34,805 bases of DNA from Akkermansiaceae bacterium. GTDB lineage: Bacteria > Verrucomicrobiota > Verrucomicrobiia > Verrucomicrobiales > Akkermansiaceae. The notes beneath the pieces are model-generated. The model was not told the origin of the DNA. It saw nothing but the letters and a program-made list of their open reading frames with translations, and did no database searches. Positions 1-7,660 of the stretch are shown one piece after another. The stretch spans positions 1 to 34,805 of the forward strand of contig JAPKCM010000046.1 in NCBI GenBank assembly GCA_028822935.1, written 5' to 3'. Position numbers and translations under genes: made by a program. Each line of letters starts with the position of its first letter. Position 1 is the stretch's first letter.

Positions 1-1236
1 AAGGAAGGCGACGAGCTTTCCCTCAACGGATTCGTTGGAAACGTTTACAAAGGCGGCATCAAGTCTTCTCCTTCGCAGGTCATCCAGGGCCTCATCGAGA
101 ACAAGCCTGCTGCTAAGCGCTCCGCGACTTACAAGAAGTTCATGGAACTCATGAGCTGGACTGACAAGCTTCGTAGGCTTGGCATCCGCACCAACTCCGA
201 TACTCCGGAGCAGGTTCGCCAAGCGATCAAGTTCGGTGCTGAAGGTATCGGCCTCACCCGAGCAGAGCACATGTTCTTCGAAGGCAACCGCATCGACGCC
301 GTCCGTGAGATGATCCTCGCTGACGACGACGCAGGTCGCGCCAAAGCACTTAAGAAAATCAAGGTTTTCATGAAGAAAGACTTCATCGGTATCTTCGCAG
401 CACTCGACGGTCGCCCCGCGACCATCCGTCTCCTTGATCCACCTCTTCACGAGTTCATCGGCACCATGGATGCCTCTCAGAAGAAGGATCTCTCCAAGAA
501 GATCGGCATGAGCGCAGCAGCAATCACCAAGCGTATTCACTCTCTTCACGAAGAGAATCCCATGCTTGGTCACCGTGGTTGCCGTCTCGGTATCAGCTAC
601 CCAGCCGTCACCGCAACCCAGGTCGAAGCGATCCTCGAAGCTGCCGCAGAGGTTCAGGCCAAGGGCACCAAGGTTCTCCCAGAGATCATGGTCCCACTCG
701 TGGCCTACGCTCGTGAGCTTGAGCTCCAAAAGCAGGTGATCGACGATACCGCCGCTGAAGTCCGTAAGAAGCTTGGTCTCAAGAAGAACCAACTTAAGTA
801 TACCGTTGGAACCATGATGGAGATCCCGCGCGCCTGCCTCACCGCTGCTGAAGTGGCGAAGCACGCTGAGTTCTTCTCCTTCGGAACCAACGACCTCACG
901 CAGACAGGCCTCGGTCTCTCCCGTGATGACTCGTCCAGCTTCCTCCCAACCTACCAGGATGCGGAAGTTCTCAACAACAACCCGTTCTCTGCTCTCGACC
1001 AAGAGGGTGTCGGCCAACTTGTTGAAATGGGTGTCAAAGGTGGTCGCGAGACCAAGCCCAAGCTCAAAATCGGTATCTGCGGCGAGCATGGCGGAGATCC
1101 TGATTCGGTGAAATTCTTCCACCGCGCCGGACTCAACTACGTGTCCTGTTCACCATTCCGTATCCCGGTTGCCCGTCTTGCCGCTGCGCAAGCCGCTCTC
1201 GAGGAAAAGGGAATGGCCCGCAGTGAGATGAGCTAA
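1..1236 (+). CDS. ppdK: Pyruvate, phosphate dikinase, C-terminal part (5' end outside window)
   Basis: The frame is open from base 1, so the gene starts upstream; 411 C-terminal residues are present of a family that is usually about 870-910 long. PPDK interconverts pyruvate, ATP and phosphate with PEP, AMP and PPi in the cytoplasm. What is visible is the end of the swivelling phosphohistidine domain and the whole PEP/pyruvate TIM barrel: GIGLTRAEHMFF near base 250, MMEIPRACL near 815, the FFSFGTNDLTQ segment near 870 and the active-site loop GICGEHGGDP, whose catalytic Cys codon is at 1078-1080. The PPDK-type GTNDLTQTGLG block and this Cys loop separate it from PEP synthase and enzyme I of the PTS. 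It ends at TAA 1234-1236, just before a strong terminator. The family call is secure; whether it acts in glycolysis or gluconeogenesis cannot be told from this window. Confidence 0.97.
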   Translation, partial: KEGDELSLNGFVGNVYKGGIKSSPSQVIQGLIENKPAAKRSATYKKFMELMSWTDKLRRLGIRTNSDTPEQVRQAIKFGAEGIGLTRAEHMFFEGNRIDAVREMILADDDAGRAKALKKIKVFMKKDFIGIFAALDGRPATIRLLDPPLHEFIGTMDASQKKDLSKKIGMSAAAITKRIHSLHEENPMLGHRGCRLGISYPAVTATQVEAILEAAAEVQAKGTKVLPEIMVPLVAYARELELQKQVIDDTAAEVRKKLGLKKNQLKYTVGTMMEIPRACLTAAEVAKHAEFFSFGTNDLTQTGLGLSRDDSSSFLPTYQDAEVLNNNPFSALDQEGVGQLVEMGVKGGRETKPKLKIGICGEHGGDPDSVKFFHRAGLNYVSCSPFRIPVARLAAAQAALEEKGMARSEMS

Positions 1237-1259
1237 AGCTCCGCTAACAAAACTTCAAA

Positions 1260-1293
1260 GCCCCGTTCGCGAAAGCGAGCGGGGCTTTTTTTT
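1260..1293 (+). terminator. Rho-independent terminator of ppdK
   Basis: An 11-bp GC-rich stem (1260-1270 with 1275-1285, one G-U pair) closes a GAAA tetraloop at 1271-1274 and is followed by eight T residues at 1286-1293. It lies 24 bases after the ppdK stop. The opposite strand has only broken T runs after the stem, so it may also weakly stop the convergent gene that ends at 1347. Confidence 0.93.
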
Positions 1294-1346
1294 GTTGTCG
1301 AAAGCTTTGCCGGCTGACGTTTTTGGACAGCCTCCAAAGCCTTCGG

Positions 1347-2507
1347 CTACTGGCTTTCCTCTAGTAAGGTTTTTTGTTTGGCCTCTTCGAGTTGCTGTTT
1401 TATGAGCGCTGCTCCTTGGCGCTCTTGTTCCTTGATGGTAACAATTCCTGCTCTACGTGATGCCGAGATGTCGCGATACATGAGGGTCAATCTGACTTCA
1501 TTCTTGAAGACGCGGTTAATGGTGATCTCTCTGACTTCGATGGCGTATTCGTCGGAGAGTTGTTTCCTCAAGTAGTCGTGATCGAGCATCTTCTCTTTTT
1601 CCGAGATGCGGTAATCGACTTCGATTTTCTGGAAATTATCCCGCCAGACCGAAGGTTTGTCGGCGAGGTAGGCGGTGAGAAGGATGAGGATGGCCGAAGG
1701 GATGTCGACGTAGGTCGGCAACATGGTGTTGACGAAGGTGAGTGAAATGGCACCGAGGAGATAGGCGATCTCTGCTTTGTCGAAAGCCTCACTTCGCAGT
1801 CGAACGAGTGCAAGGAGGGCGAAGATGGTGAAACCAAAGCCAGCAGTCACCAATGAGCTGGAAAGGAAGATGGGGAATAGGAAGAGGTTGAAGGCAAGAA
1901 GGAGGAACAGCATCTTGTGATCATGATGCCTGCGGTAGTAGATCACGTAGGCATAGATGAAGATCGAGAGAAGGTTGAAGATCGTCTTGTAAACGAGAGT
2001 CCAGCCCGTCTCTGTGAGCTTGGTATCCCTCTTGGTTTGATTGACCCAATGATGGAAGAAGCCTTTTTCGGTAGGAGGCCTTACCGGATCGAGAACTTTG
2101 CCTCGGGAATCGAACATGATGTCCTGTTTTTTGGCACCTTTCTGGAACTCGACGTCGTAAAATATGCCATGAGTGTGGCTATCGACGCCCTCGATGCCCT
2201 GGATGTCGTTGACATTGTATTTGAGAACGATTGCGGAGCGGACTTCGCTGGGAAGTTGTTCAAAGGTGGTGTTGTGCTCAGTTTCGACCCAATTTCCTTC
2301 GGCATCGAAGTCGGCGCGGTATTTGATACCTCCTGTTTCAAAGCGAGCCTCCCATGAGCCTCCGGACTCAGCCTCCCATTTTGGGGGTTCGATGTTGGGG
2401 TATTTTTCAGAGAACGCCTTTGCGATAATCTCGGGTGCTGCGGGTGCTGCAGATGCGAAAGCGCAGCAGAAAAAAAGAAGGGCTAATTGGGAAAAGATGA
2501 ACCTCAT
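1347..2507 (-). CDS. PepSY-like plus DUF4956 membrane protein
   Basis: A 386-residue protein of unknown function. Residues 1-20 form a Sec signal peptide ending ASA-A. Residues about 23-140 look like two PepSY-like (DUF2874-type) units rich in W, Y and charged residues, for example PPKWEAESGGSWEARF and GIFYDVEF, and should be periplasmic. Residues about 170-283 hold four or so hydrophobic segments that match the DUF4956 pattern (GFGFTIFALLALVRLRSEAF, then AEIAYLLGAISLTFVNTML). The last 100 residues are charged and probably cytoplasmic, ending in a Lys/Glu/Gln-rich helix. In other bacteria DUF4956 proteins often sit beside VTC-type polyphosphate polymerase domains; none is in this window. A signal peptide ahead of the periplasmic part fits an N-out topology. 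It is transcribed alone, convergent to ppdK, and has no clear Shine-Dalgarno. The DUF4956 call is by recognition of the motif, not by search. Confidence 0.8.
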   Translation of the reverse strand: MRFIFSQLALLFFCCAFASAAPAAPEIIAKAFSEKYPNIEPPKWEAESGGSWEARFETGGIKYRADFDAEGNWVETEHNTTFEQLPSEVRSAIVLKYNVNDIQGIEGVDSHTHGIFYDVEFQKGAKKQDIMFDSRGKVLDPVRPPTEKGFFHHWVNQTKRDTKLTETGWTLVYKTIFNLLSIFIYAYVIYYRRHHDHKMLFLLLAFNLFLFPIFLSSSLVTAGFGFTIFALLALVRLRSEAFDKAEIAYLLGAISLTFVNTMLPTYVDIPSAILILLTAYLADKPSVWRDNFQKIEVDYRISEKEKMLDHDYLRKQLSDEYAIEVREITINRVFKNEVRLTLMYRDISASRRAGIVTIKEQERQGAALIKQQLEEAKQKTLLEESQ

Positions 2508-2622
2508 GAACTTGTTTTTTACGATCGGACCTAGAATGAAAGAGCTGGGCTTAGGAGTTTATGACATGGGGATTTCGTTCTGAGAAGGTCGAACGTCGGC
2601 AAATTGACGAATGAAGGCCCTG

Positions 2623-3327
2623 TTAAAAAACGAGTTCCGATTCTTCCCGGTAGGAGTAGTAAGGCTGCGCGCCATTCACTGGCTTGCCGATGATGAGGTG
2701 GTCGATGAAGCGGATTTGAAAGAGGTCGGCAGCTTTGATGAGGGAATTGGTAAAGCGATCATCGGATCTGCTGGGGAGAGGTTGGCCCGAGGGATGGTTG
2801 TGGGCGACGATGAAAGCATCGGCGCTATCAATGATGACAGGCTGAAGAATGTCGCGAGGGTGGGCGAGGGTCTGATTGGTGGTGCCTCGGGAGATTTCGA
2901 CCATGCGTTTAAGTTGCAGTCGGTTGTCGAGGGTGAGGACGTAGAGGGTTTCGGTTCTCTGAGTTCCGAGGATGGGGGCGAGATGTTGGTAGATTTCCTG
3001 GGGGCTGCTCAGGGCGACTTTGTAAATCGTTTCGCGAACGGCGCGGGCGCCGAGTTCGAAAGCGGCCATGAGTTGGCAGGATTTCGCGAGTCCGAGGCCG
3101 TGTTCCTTGCTGAGTTGTTCGACATCGAGTGATCCCAGGGCCGCGAGGTTTCCGTATTTTTGAATGAGTTGACGGCCAATTTCGATGGCGCTGGCTCCTT
3201 TGGTTCCGGTGCGTAAGAAGATGGCGAGAAGTTCATCTCCAGAAAGCGCGGCGGGTCCATGCCGTAGCATTTTTTCCCGGGGCCGTTCGTCGGTGGGGAG
3301 ATCATTGATGCGGATGTTGGTGCTCAT
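2623..3327 (-). CDS. radC: RadC family JAB/MPN domain protein
   Basis: A 234-residue RadC-type protein (usual length about 220-230). The N-terminal part (MSTNIRINDLPTDERPREKM, then a helix-hairpin-helix-like stretch to about residue 95) is typical. The C-terminal half is the JAB domain with an intact JAMM metal motif: H176-x-H178, S186, D189 in HNHPSG..S..D. The family was historically linked to DNA repair, but its biochemical role is unsettled. The frame extends a further 47 codons upstream to 3468, but that stretch lies inside the opposite-strand gene at 3376-3741 and does not resemble RadC. I therefore start at the ATG at 3327, which leaves 48 bases between the two divergent starts. No good ribosome site is seen. 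Confidence 0.95.
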   Translation of the reverse strand: MSTNIRINDLPTDERPREKMLRHGPAALSGDELLAIFLRTGTKGASAIEIGRQLIQKYGNLAALGSLDVEQLSKEHGLGLAKSCQLMAAFELGARAVRETIYKVALSSPQEIYQHLAPILGTQRTETLYVLTLDNRLQLKRMVEISRGTTNQTLAHPRDILQPVIIDSADAFIVAHNHPSGQPLPSRSDDRFTNSLIKAADLFQIRFIDHLIIGKPVNGAQPYYSYREESELVF

Positions 3328-3375
3328 CGGAGGGTTACTCTCGATTTTTGAGAGATCTGTGGCAAGGTGGGAATC

Positions 3376-3741
3376 GTGAAGAAGCAAAATGAGACCTTGG
3401 TATTTTTCGATGGAGACTGTGGTCTCTGTGACAGATCGATGCATTTCGTTCGGCGTTTCGATACCCATGATCGGCTCACTTTTCGAACTCTGGCGAGTGA
3501 GGAGGCTCAGCCCTACGACTTCGAAGAGGGGACGGTTGCGGTGGTGCGGAATGGAGAGGTTTATCTTCGAAGTGAAGCAGCGCGCGTCATGCTGCAGGAT
3601 GCGGGAGGAATCGCCTTGCTTGGAGCGCTCTTTCTAAAAGTCACTCCGTGGTGCATTCGCGACCGCGTTTACCGCTGGGTCGCGAAGAATCGCTACCGCT
3701 GGTTTGGAAAAGCCAGCGGGGTGAAGGAGGAGGATACCTGA
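3376..3741 (+). CDS. DCC family thiol-disulfide oxidoreductase-like protein (DUF393)
   Basis: A protein of 121 residues with the family signature FFDGDCGLC near the N terminus: C15 and C18 form a CxxC redox pair. Length and the RxGEVYLRSEAA and WCIRDRVYRWVAKNRYRWFG segments fit DUF393/DCC proteins, which are predicted thioredoxin-like oxidoreductases without a settled substrate. I chose GTG at 3376 because AAGGTGG (3364-3370) lies five bases ahead of it; an in-frame GTG at 3367 would overlap that ribosome site and add three residues. The gene is divergent from radC and its stop is only five bases from the stop of the convergent oppC. No signal peptide is present, so it is cytoplasmic. Confidence 0.88.
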   Translation: MKKQNETLVFFDGDCGLCDRSMHFVRRFDTHDRLTFRTLASEEAQPYDFEEGTVAVVRNGEVYLRSEAARVMLQDAGGIALLGALFLKVTPWCIRDRVYRWVAKNRYRWFGKASGVKEEDT

Positions 3742-3746
3742 GGGTG

Positions 3747-4727
3747 TTAATCTTTTGATGCCTTCGGGTCGAGGGCATCGCGTAGACCGTCTCCAAGGAA
3801 GTTGAAGGCGAAGAGGGTGAGCGAGAAGAGGACGGCTGGAATGAGAAGAACGGTAGTCTCGGTTTCGAGGTAGTTGGCGCCTTCTTTGATGAGAGTTCCC
3901 CAAGATGAGTTCGGTGGTTCGATCCCGAGTCCGATGAATGAAAGGGTGGCTTCGTAGAGGATGAAGCTGGGAATGGTGAGGGTGGCGTAGATGATGACGG
4001 GTCCGAGCATGTTCGGCAGGATGTGCCGGAAGAGGATGCGGGCATGGCTGAGGCCGAGGGAGCGGGCGGCTTCGACAAATTCCTGTTTTGTGAGAGAAGC
4101 GGCGGCGGTGCGGACGATGCGTCCCATTGTGAGCCAACCGAATCCGGCGATGGCGAAGGTCAGGGGAACGAGGTTTGAGTAGCGAAGGACGAGGTCGGTG
4201 CTCCAGCCCCAGGAGTCGATGAGGAAGCGTGCCATTTCATCGACATGTCCTGAGATGAGTTCACGGAAGAGAATGACGATGATGAGGAAGGGCATGGCGA
4301 GGAGTCCATCGACAATCCGCATCATGACGTTTCCAAGTCGGCCGCCGACGTAGCCGGCAATACCGCCGTAGATGATCCCGATCGTGACGGTCATGACGGT
4401 GGCCATGATGGCGACGAGGAGGGAGATTTGTCCGCCCTCGAGAACGCGCATGAGGAGGTCGCGGCCAAGTTGGTCTGTACCGAAGAGGCCATTGCCAGAG
4501 AGGGGGTCAGCAAAGCGATTGGTGAGATCCTGTTCGGTGGCGCTGAAGCCGAGCCAGCCGAGGACGGGGCCGAGGATGAAGCAGGCGAAGAGGATGGTGA
4601 TGACGATGATCCCGCCGAGCATGGAGAGCCTGTTCTTTTTGAGTCGGACGAAGGCATCAGCCCAGAGGCTGGTTCCTTTTTCGATAACCTTTTCCCCGTT
4701 TTGCGGCGATTGCACTGAAGTGTTCAT
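3747..4727 (-). CDS. oppC: Oligopeptide ABC transporter permease, OppC type
   Basis: A 326-residue inner-membrane permease. A cytoplasmic N-terminal tail leads into the OppC_N-type first membrane span (residues about 33-60). The DPLSGNGLFGTDQLGRDLLMR segment (about 74-94) is a hallmark of OppC/DppC proteins. Further membrane segments lie at about 103-125, 140-155, 188-200, 243-262 and 292-312. The EAA loop that docks the ATPase reads EFVEAARSLGLSHARILFRH at about 216-235. It is the last gene of oppA-oppB-oppC: six bases separate it from oppB. The genes for the OppD and OppF ATPases do not follow; the next gene is convergent. Confidence 0.95.
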   Translation of the reverse strand: MNTSVQSPQNGEKVIEKGTSLWADAFVRLKKNRLSMLGGIIVITILFACFILGPVLGWLGFSATEQDLTNRFADPLSGNGLFGTDQLGRDLLMRVLEGGQISLLVAIMATVMTVTIGIIYGGIAGYVGGRLGNVMMRIVDGLLAMPFLIIVILFRELISGHVDEMARFLIDSWGWSTDLVLRYSNLVPLTFAIAGFGWLTMGRIVRTAAASLTKQEFVEAARSLGLSHARILFRHILPNMLGPVIIYATLTIPSFILYEATLSFIGLGIEPPNSSWGTLIKEGANYLETETTVLLIPAVLFSLTLFAFNFLGDGLRDALDPKASKD

Positions 4728-4733
4728 GGAGAA

Positions 4734-5654
4734 TTAGGAGGTGCGAAGTTTGGGGTCCATAAAGATTAGAACGAGGTCCGAGAGGAGATTGGCGATGCCC
4801 ATGAGGATTCCGTAGAAGAGGACGAGGCCGAGGACGAGATTGTAGTCCTTCGAGGTGACCCCGAGGACGAAGTGCTGGCCCATTCCGGGAACGAGAAAGA
4901 TATTCTCAACAACGAAAGAACCGGTGATAATGGCAGCAAAGGCGGGTCCGAGGAAGGTGACGGCGGGCATGAGCGCGGGACGTAAGGCGTGCCGAGTAAT
5001 GATTTTCAAGGGCGGGACGCCTTTGGCGCGAGCTGAGCGGATGTAGTCTTGGGAGAGGACATCGAGCATGCCTCCACGAGTAAGGCGGGCGAGGTAGGCG
5101 GCGACTCCAAAGCAGAGGGTGATGGCGGGAAGGATGATGTCCGCCGGGCGGTCCCAACCGGCGACATTGAGCGAGGTCAGGGGTTTGGCGATATTGATCT
5201 GGAAGATGGGGCCGAGAACGAAGGCGACGACACAGATGCCGGCCATTGCGATGATCATGGCGAGGTAGTCGAGCATCTGATTGTGGTAGAGCGCAGCTAT
5301 AATTCCTAAGGGGATGCCAAGGCTTATGCCCATGACGAGGGAGAGCAGACCGAGCTTGAGAGAAACGGGGAAGGACTCGGAGATGAGGGTGGAAACCTTT
5401 CGGCCTTTCATGGCAATGGAATCGCCAAAATCGTTGTTAGTGATCACGTTTTTCCACCAATTGAAATATTGGACGGGCAGTGGTTTATCGAGGCCGTAGT
5501 ATGCTTCAAGGGCTGCTTTTTCCTCTGGAGAGGTGGCTTTTGCATCCGCGAAGGGATCTCCGGGCATGGCGTGAATTGCGAAGAAGGTGAAGGTGACGAG
5601 GAGGAAAACCACTACGACAGTTTGGAGAAGGCGGGAGAGGATGGTGCGAAGCAT
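4734..5654 (-). CDS. oppB: Oligopeptide ABC transporter permease, OppB type
   Basis: A 306-residue inner-membrane permease. The N-terminal span (MLRTILSRLLQTVVVVFLLV, residues 1-28) and the following FAIHAMPGDPF are typical of OppB/DppB. Later spans sit at about 98-122, 128-152, 172-190, 230-250 and 275-298. The EAA loop DYIRSARAKGVPPLKIITRH at 203-222 is intact. It pairs with OppC to form the channel and starts 12 bases after the oppA stop, so the three genes are almost certainly one transcript. Length is normal for the family. Confidence 0.95.
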   Translation of the reverse strand: MLRTILSRLLQTVVVVFLLVTFTFFAIHAMPGDPFADAKATSPEEKAALEAYYGLDKPLPVQYFNWWKNVITNNDFGDSIAMKGRKVSTLISESFPVSLKLGLLSLVMGISLGIPLGIIAALYHNQMLDYLAMIIAMAGICVVAFVLGPIFQINIAKPLTSLNVAGWDRPADIILPAITLCFGVAAYLARLTRGGMLDVLSQDYIRSARAKGVPPLKIITRHALRPALMPAVTFLGPAFAAIITGSFVVENIFLVPGMGQHFVLGVTSKDYNLVLGLVLFYGILMGIANLLSDLVLIFMDPKLRTS

Positions 5655-5666
5655 CAGATATGAGAG

Positions 5667-7301
5667 TTAGTCCTTTTCGATTTTAACGAACTTGAAGGGG
5701 TGGTTGTTCAAAAGGAGCGGGTGCCAATTTTTGACCTCGGGGCGGATGAGGTAGGTGGTGGTGTACCAGTAAATCGGGAGGACGGGAGTGTCGTTGAGGA
5801 TGGTCTCTTCGGCTTTTGCAAGAGTGGCCATGCGCTGGGGGACATCGGCGGTGTTCTCTGCTTCATGGAGATATTTCTCGAAGGTTTCCGACCCCCATCC
5901 AGTGTTGTTATTTCCGCCATCGGTAATCCACATTTCCAAGAAAGTAGTGGGGTCCAAATAGTCGCCAATCCAGCCGCCGGCGCAGAGGTCGTAGTCGGCG
6001 TCATATTGTTTCTGAAGATAAGTGGTCCACTCGCGCTGGATGATGCGCACATTGATGCCGAGATGCTCTTTCCACATCGCCTGGAGGGCTTCGGCCTCGC
6101 GGCGTCCGGTTTCGGAATCGGTGGTCAGGATGGTGATGTCAGGGAATGCAGAGGTGGATTCGTAGCCTGACTCGGCGAGGAGTTCTTTGGCTTTGACGGG
6201 ATCGAACTGGATGATCGCGGGTGGTTTATACTCGCCGAAGGGTGGAACGATTCCGGAAGCTGGCTTTTGGCCGCCTTGGAGAATTTTGTCACAAATGGCC
6301 TGTTGATCGATGGCGAGGGCGAAGGCGCGGCGGACCTTAGGGTTGGTGAAGGGCTCGCGGAGGGTGTTGACACGGAGGAAGCGGACGCCGACGTAGTTTT
6401 CTTGGCGGAGTTGACTGCCGTAGTTTTCTTTGGCGAAGGGGATGAGCTCGGAGGGGACGGTGTAGGTGAGGTGGAGCTGCTCGTCACCATACATACGGGT
6501 CTCGGTGTAGTAGTTTTTTACAGGAAGGTAACGGATGCCGTTGAGTGAGACGGTTTCGGCATCCCAGTAGTGGGGGTTCCGTTCGACTTCGATCTTGTGG
6601 TTGGTGGTCCAGGTTTTGAGTTGGAAGGGGCCATTAGAAACAAGATTGCCGGGGCGGGTCCACTGGGAGGAAAAGGCGGTATTGATTTTACCGTGCTTCA
6701 GAACGATGTGCTCGGGGACAGGATACCAGGTGTAATGTTTGGTGAGCTCCGGGAGGTAGGGGATGGGGCCCCGGAGGGTGAGAAGGAGGGTGTGTTTATC
6801 CACTGCTTTAGCGCCGACTTGGGCGAAGTCGGTAATTTTGCCCTTGTTATATTCCTGTGCGTTTTTGAGGAAGTAGAGCATTTCGCTGTATTGAGCCGGC
6901 CAGTTGGGGTCGGGAGAAAGCATGCGCTTGTAAGAGAAAACGAAATCGTGAGCTGTGACGTCTTTGCCGTCGGACCACTTTGCGTCGGGGTTGAGGTCGA
7001 AGGTCCATTCGGTGAACTCCTTGTTGGGCGTCCATTTCATAGCAACGCCCGGGAGTGCCTTGCCGTCGATGGCTGGATCCTCAACGCAGAGTCCTTCAAA
7101 GAGGGCGCGGATGATATTGGATTCGAGGACGCCTGAGACGAGATGAGGGTCGAGGCCTTTTGGTTCGTTGCTATTTCCGATGATGAGGATGCCTGCGTCA
7201 TTGGCCTCCTCGATATTGGATTGGCGACGACAAGAGGTCAGCAGGAAGCTGAGGCCGAGGACGATGAAACCAATAATACGCACGACCGAAATGTGGCCCA
7301 T
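5667..7301 (-). CDS. oppA: Peptide ABC transporter substrate-binding lipoprotein, OppA type
   Basis: A 544-residue member of the SBP_bac_5 family. The N terminus is a lipoprotein signal with lipobox L21-T22-S23-C24, so the mature protein is lipid-anchored at Cys24 in the periplasm. Family features include NEPKGLDPHLVSGVLESNII, the DLNPDAKWSDGKDVTAHDFV segment near residue 110, and VRRAFALAIDQQAICDKIL in the second lobe. It should capture oligopeptides and hand them to OppBC. It is the first gene of the operon. The 359-base gap upstream must hold the promoter; no clear -35/-10 pair or ribosome site is visible. Substrate range cannot be read from the sequence, and dipeptide, nickel or murein-peptide binding are alternatives within the family. 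Confidence 0.95.
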   Translation of the reverse strand: MGHISVVRIIGFIVLGLSFLLTSCRRQSNIEEANDAGILIIGNSNEPKGLDPHLVSGVLESNIIRALFEGLCVEDPAIDGKALPGVAMKWTPNKEFTEWTFDLNPDAKWSDGKDVTAHDFVFSYKRMLSPDPNWPAQYSEMLYFLKNAQEYNKGKITDFAQVGAKAVDKHTLLLTLRGPIPYLPELTKHYTWYPVPEHIVLKHGKINTAFSSQWTRPGNLVSNGPFQLKTWTTNHKIEVERNPHYWDAETVSLNGIRYLPVKNYYTETRMYGDEQLHLTYTVPSELIPFAKENYGSQLRQENYVGVRFLRVNTLREPFTNPKVRRAFALAIDQQAICDKILQGGQKPASGIVPPFGEYKPPAIIQFDPVKAKELLAESGYESTSAFPDITILTTDSETGRREAEALQAMWKEHLGINVRIIQREWTTYLQKQYDADYDLCAGGWIGDYLDPTTFLEMWITDGGNNNTGWGSETFEKYLHEAENTADVPQRMATLAKAEETILNDTPVLPIYWYTTTYLIRPEVKNWHPLLLNNHPFKFVKIEKD

Positions 7302-7660
7302 CTTTTACGAGAGGGGAATGAGTTTTTTTAGCGAGATCACTGATATTGAATGAGCCACTCGCGAAGGAAGAGGGTTACTGAATTTGTAGGAGCTCCCTTC
7401 TTTACGGAGGCTTCCCCGTTTTACGTGCGCATTGAGGGTTTTTAGCACGGTGGAAGTGCGGTGTGGCGGATCTCTTGGAGGAAACTCATAGAGGTGGGGC
7501 TTCCTCCGCCGTGATGGTCAACTCGTAGGCAGCAGCGCTTCAGGAGAGAGGTGCGATTTTCCGAAATAAGCTGACAAGTGGCTAATTTTCAGGTGGTGAG
7601 TTGTGGATTTAGAGAGCTTTCGCTTTTGCCAAGCACGGGGTCATTCGTTATCTCCCGCTC
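7302..7660. other. 359-base intergenic region between divergent oppA and purD
   Basis: No credible gene is present on either strand. It should contain the promoters for the opp operon (minus) and for purD-pyrRBC (plus), but I cannot pick convincing boxes. One imperfect inverted repeat stands out: GGAGGAA at 7477-7483 pairs with TTCCTCC at 7501-7507, with a further GGC/GCC pairing outside it across a bulge. It has no T tract, so it is not an obvious terminator. I recognise no known riboswitch class here. Confidence 0.6.

Noticed and set aside
1917-2357. 146-residue plus-strand frame opposite the DUF4956 gene
   Set aside because: It is a shadow of the minus-strand gene, which has a signal peptide and family motifs; the plus frame has none.
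3328-3468. N-terminal extension of RadC to 3468
   Set aside because: It would lie antisense inside the DCC-family gene, and the extra residues do not resemble RadC. ATG 3327 gives the normal family length.
7540-7556. Partial match to the Bacillus PyrR RNA-binding loop (AGAGAGGT in the purD leader)
   Set aside because: Only the NGNGAGGY part fits; the 5' ARUCC half does not, and no antiterminator/terminator pair is visible. A match of this size is expected by chance.
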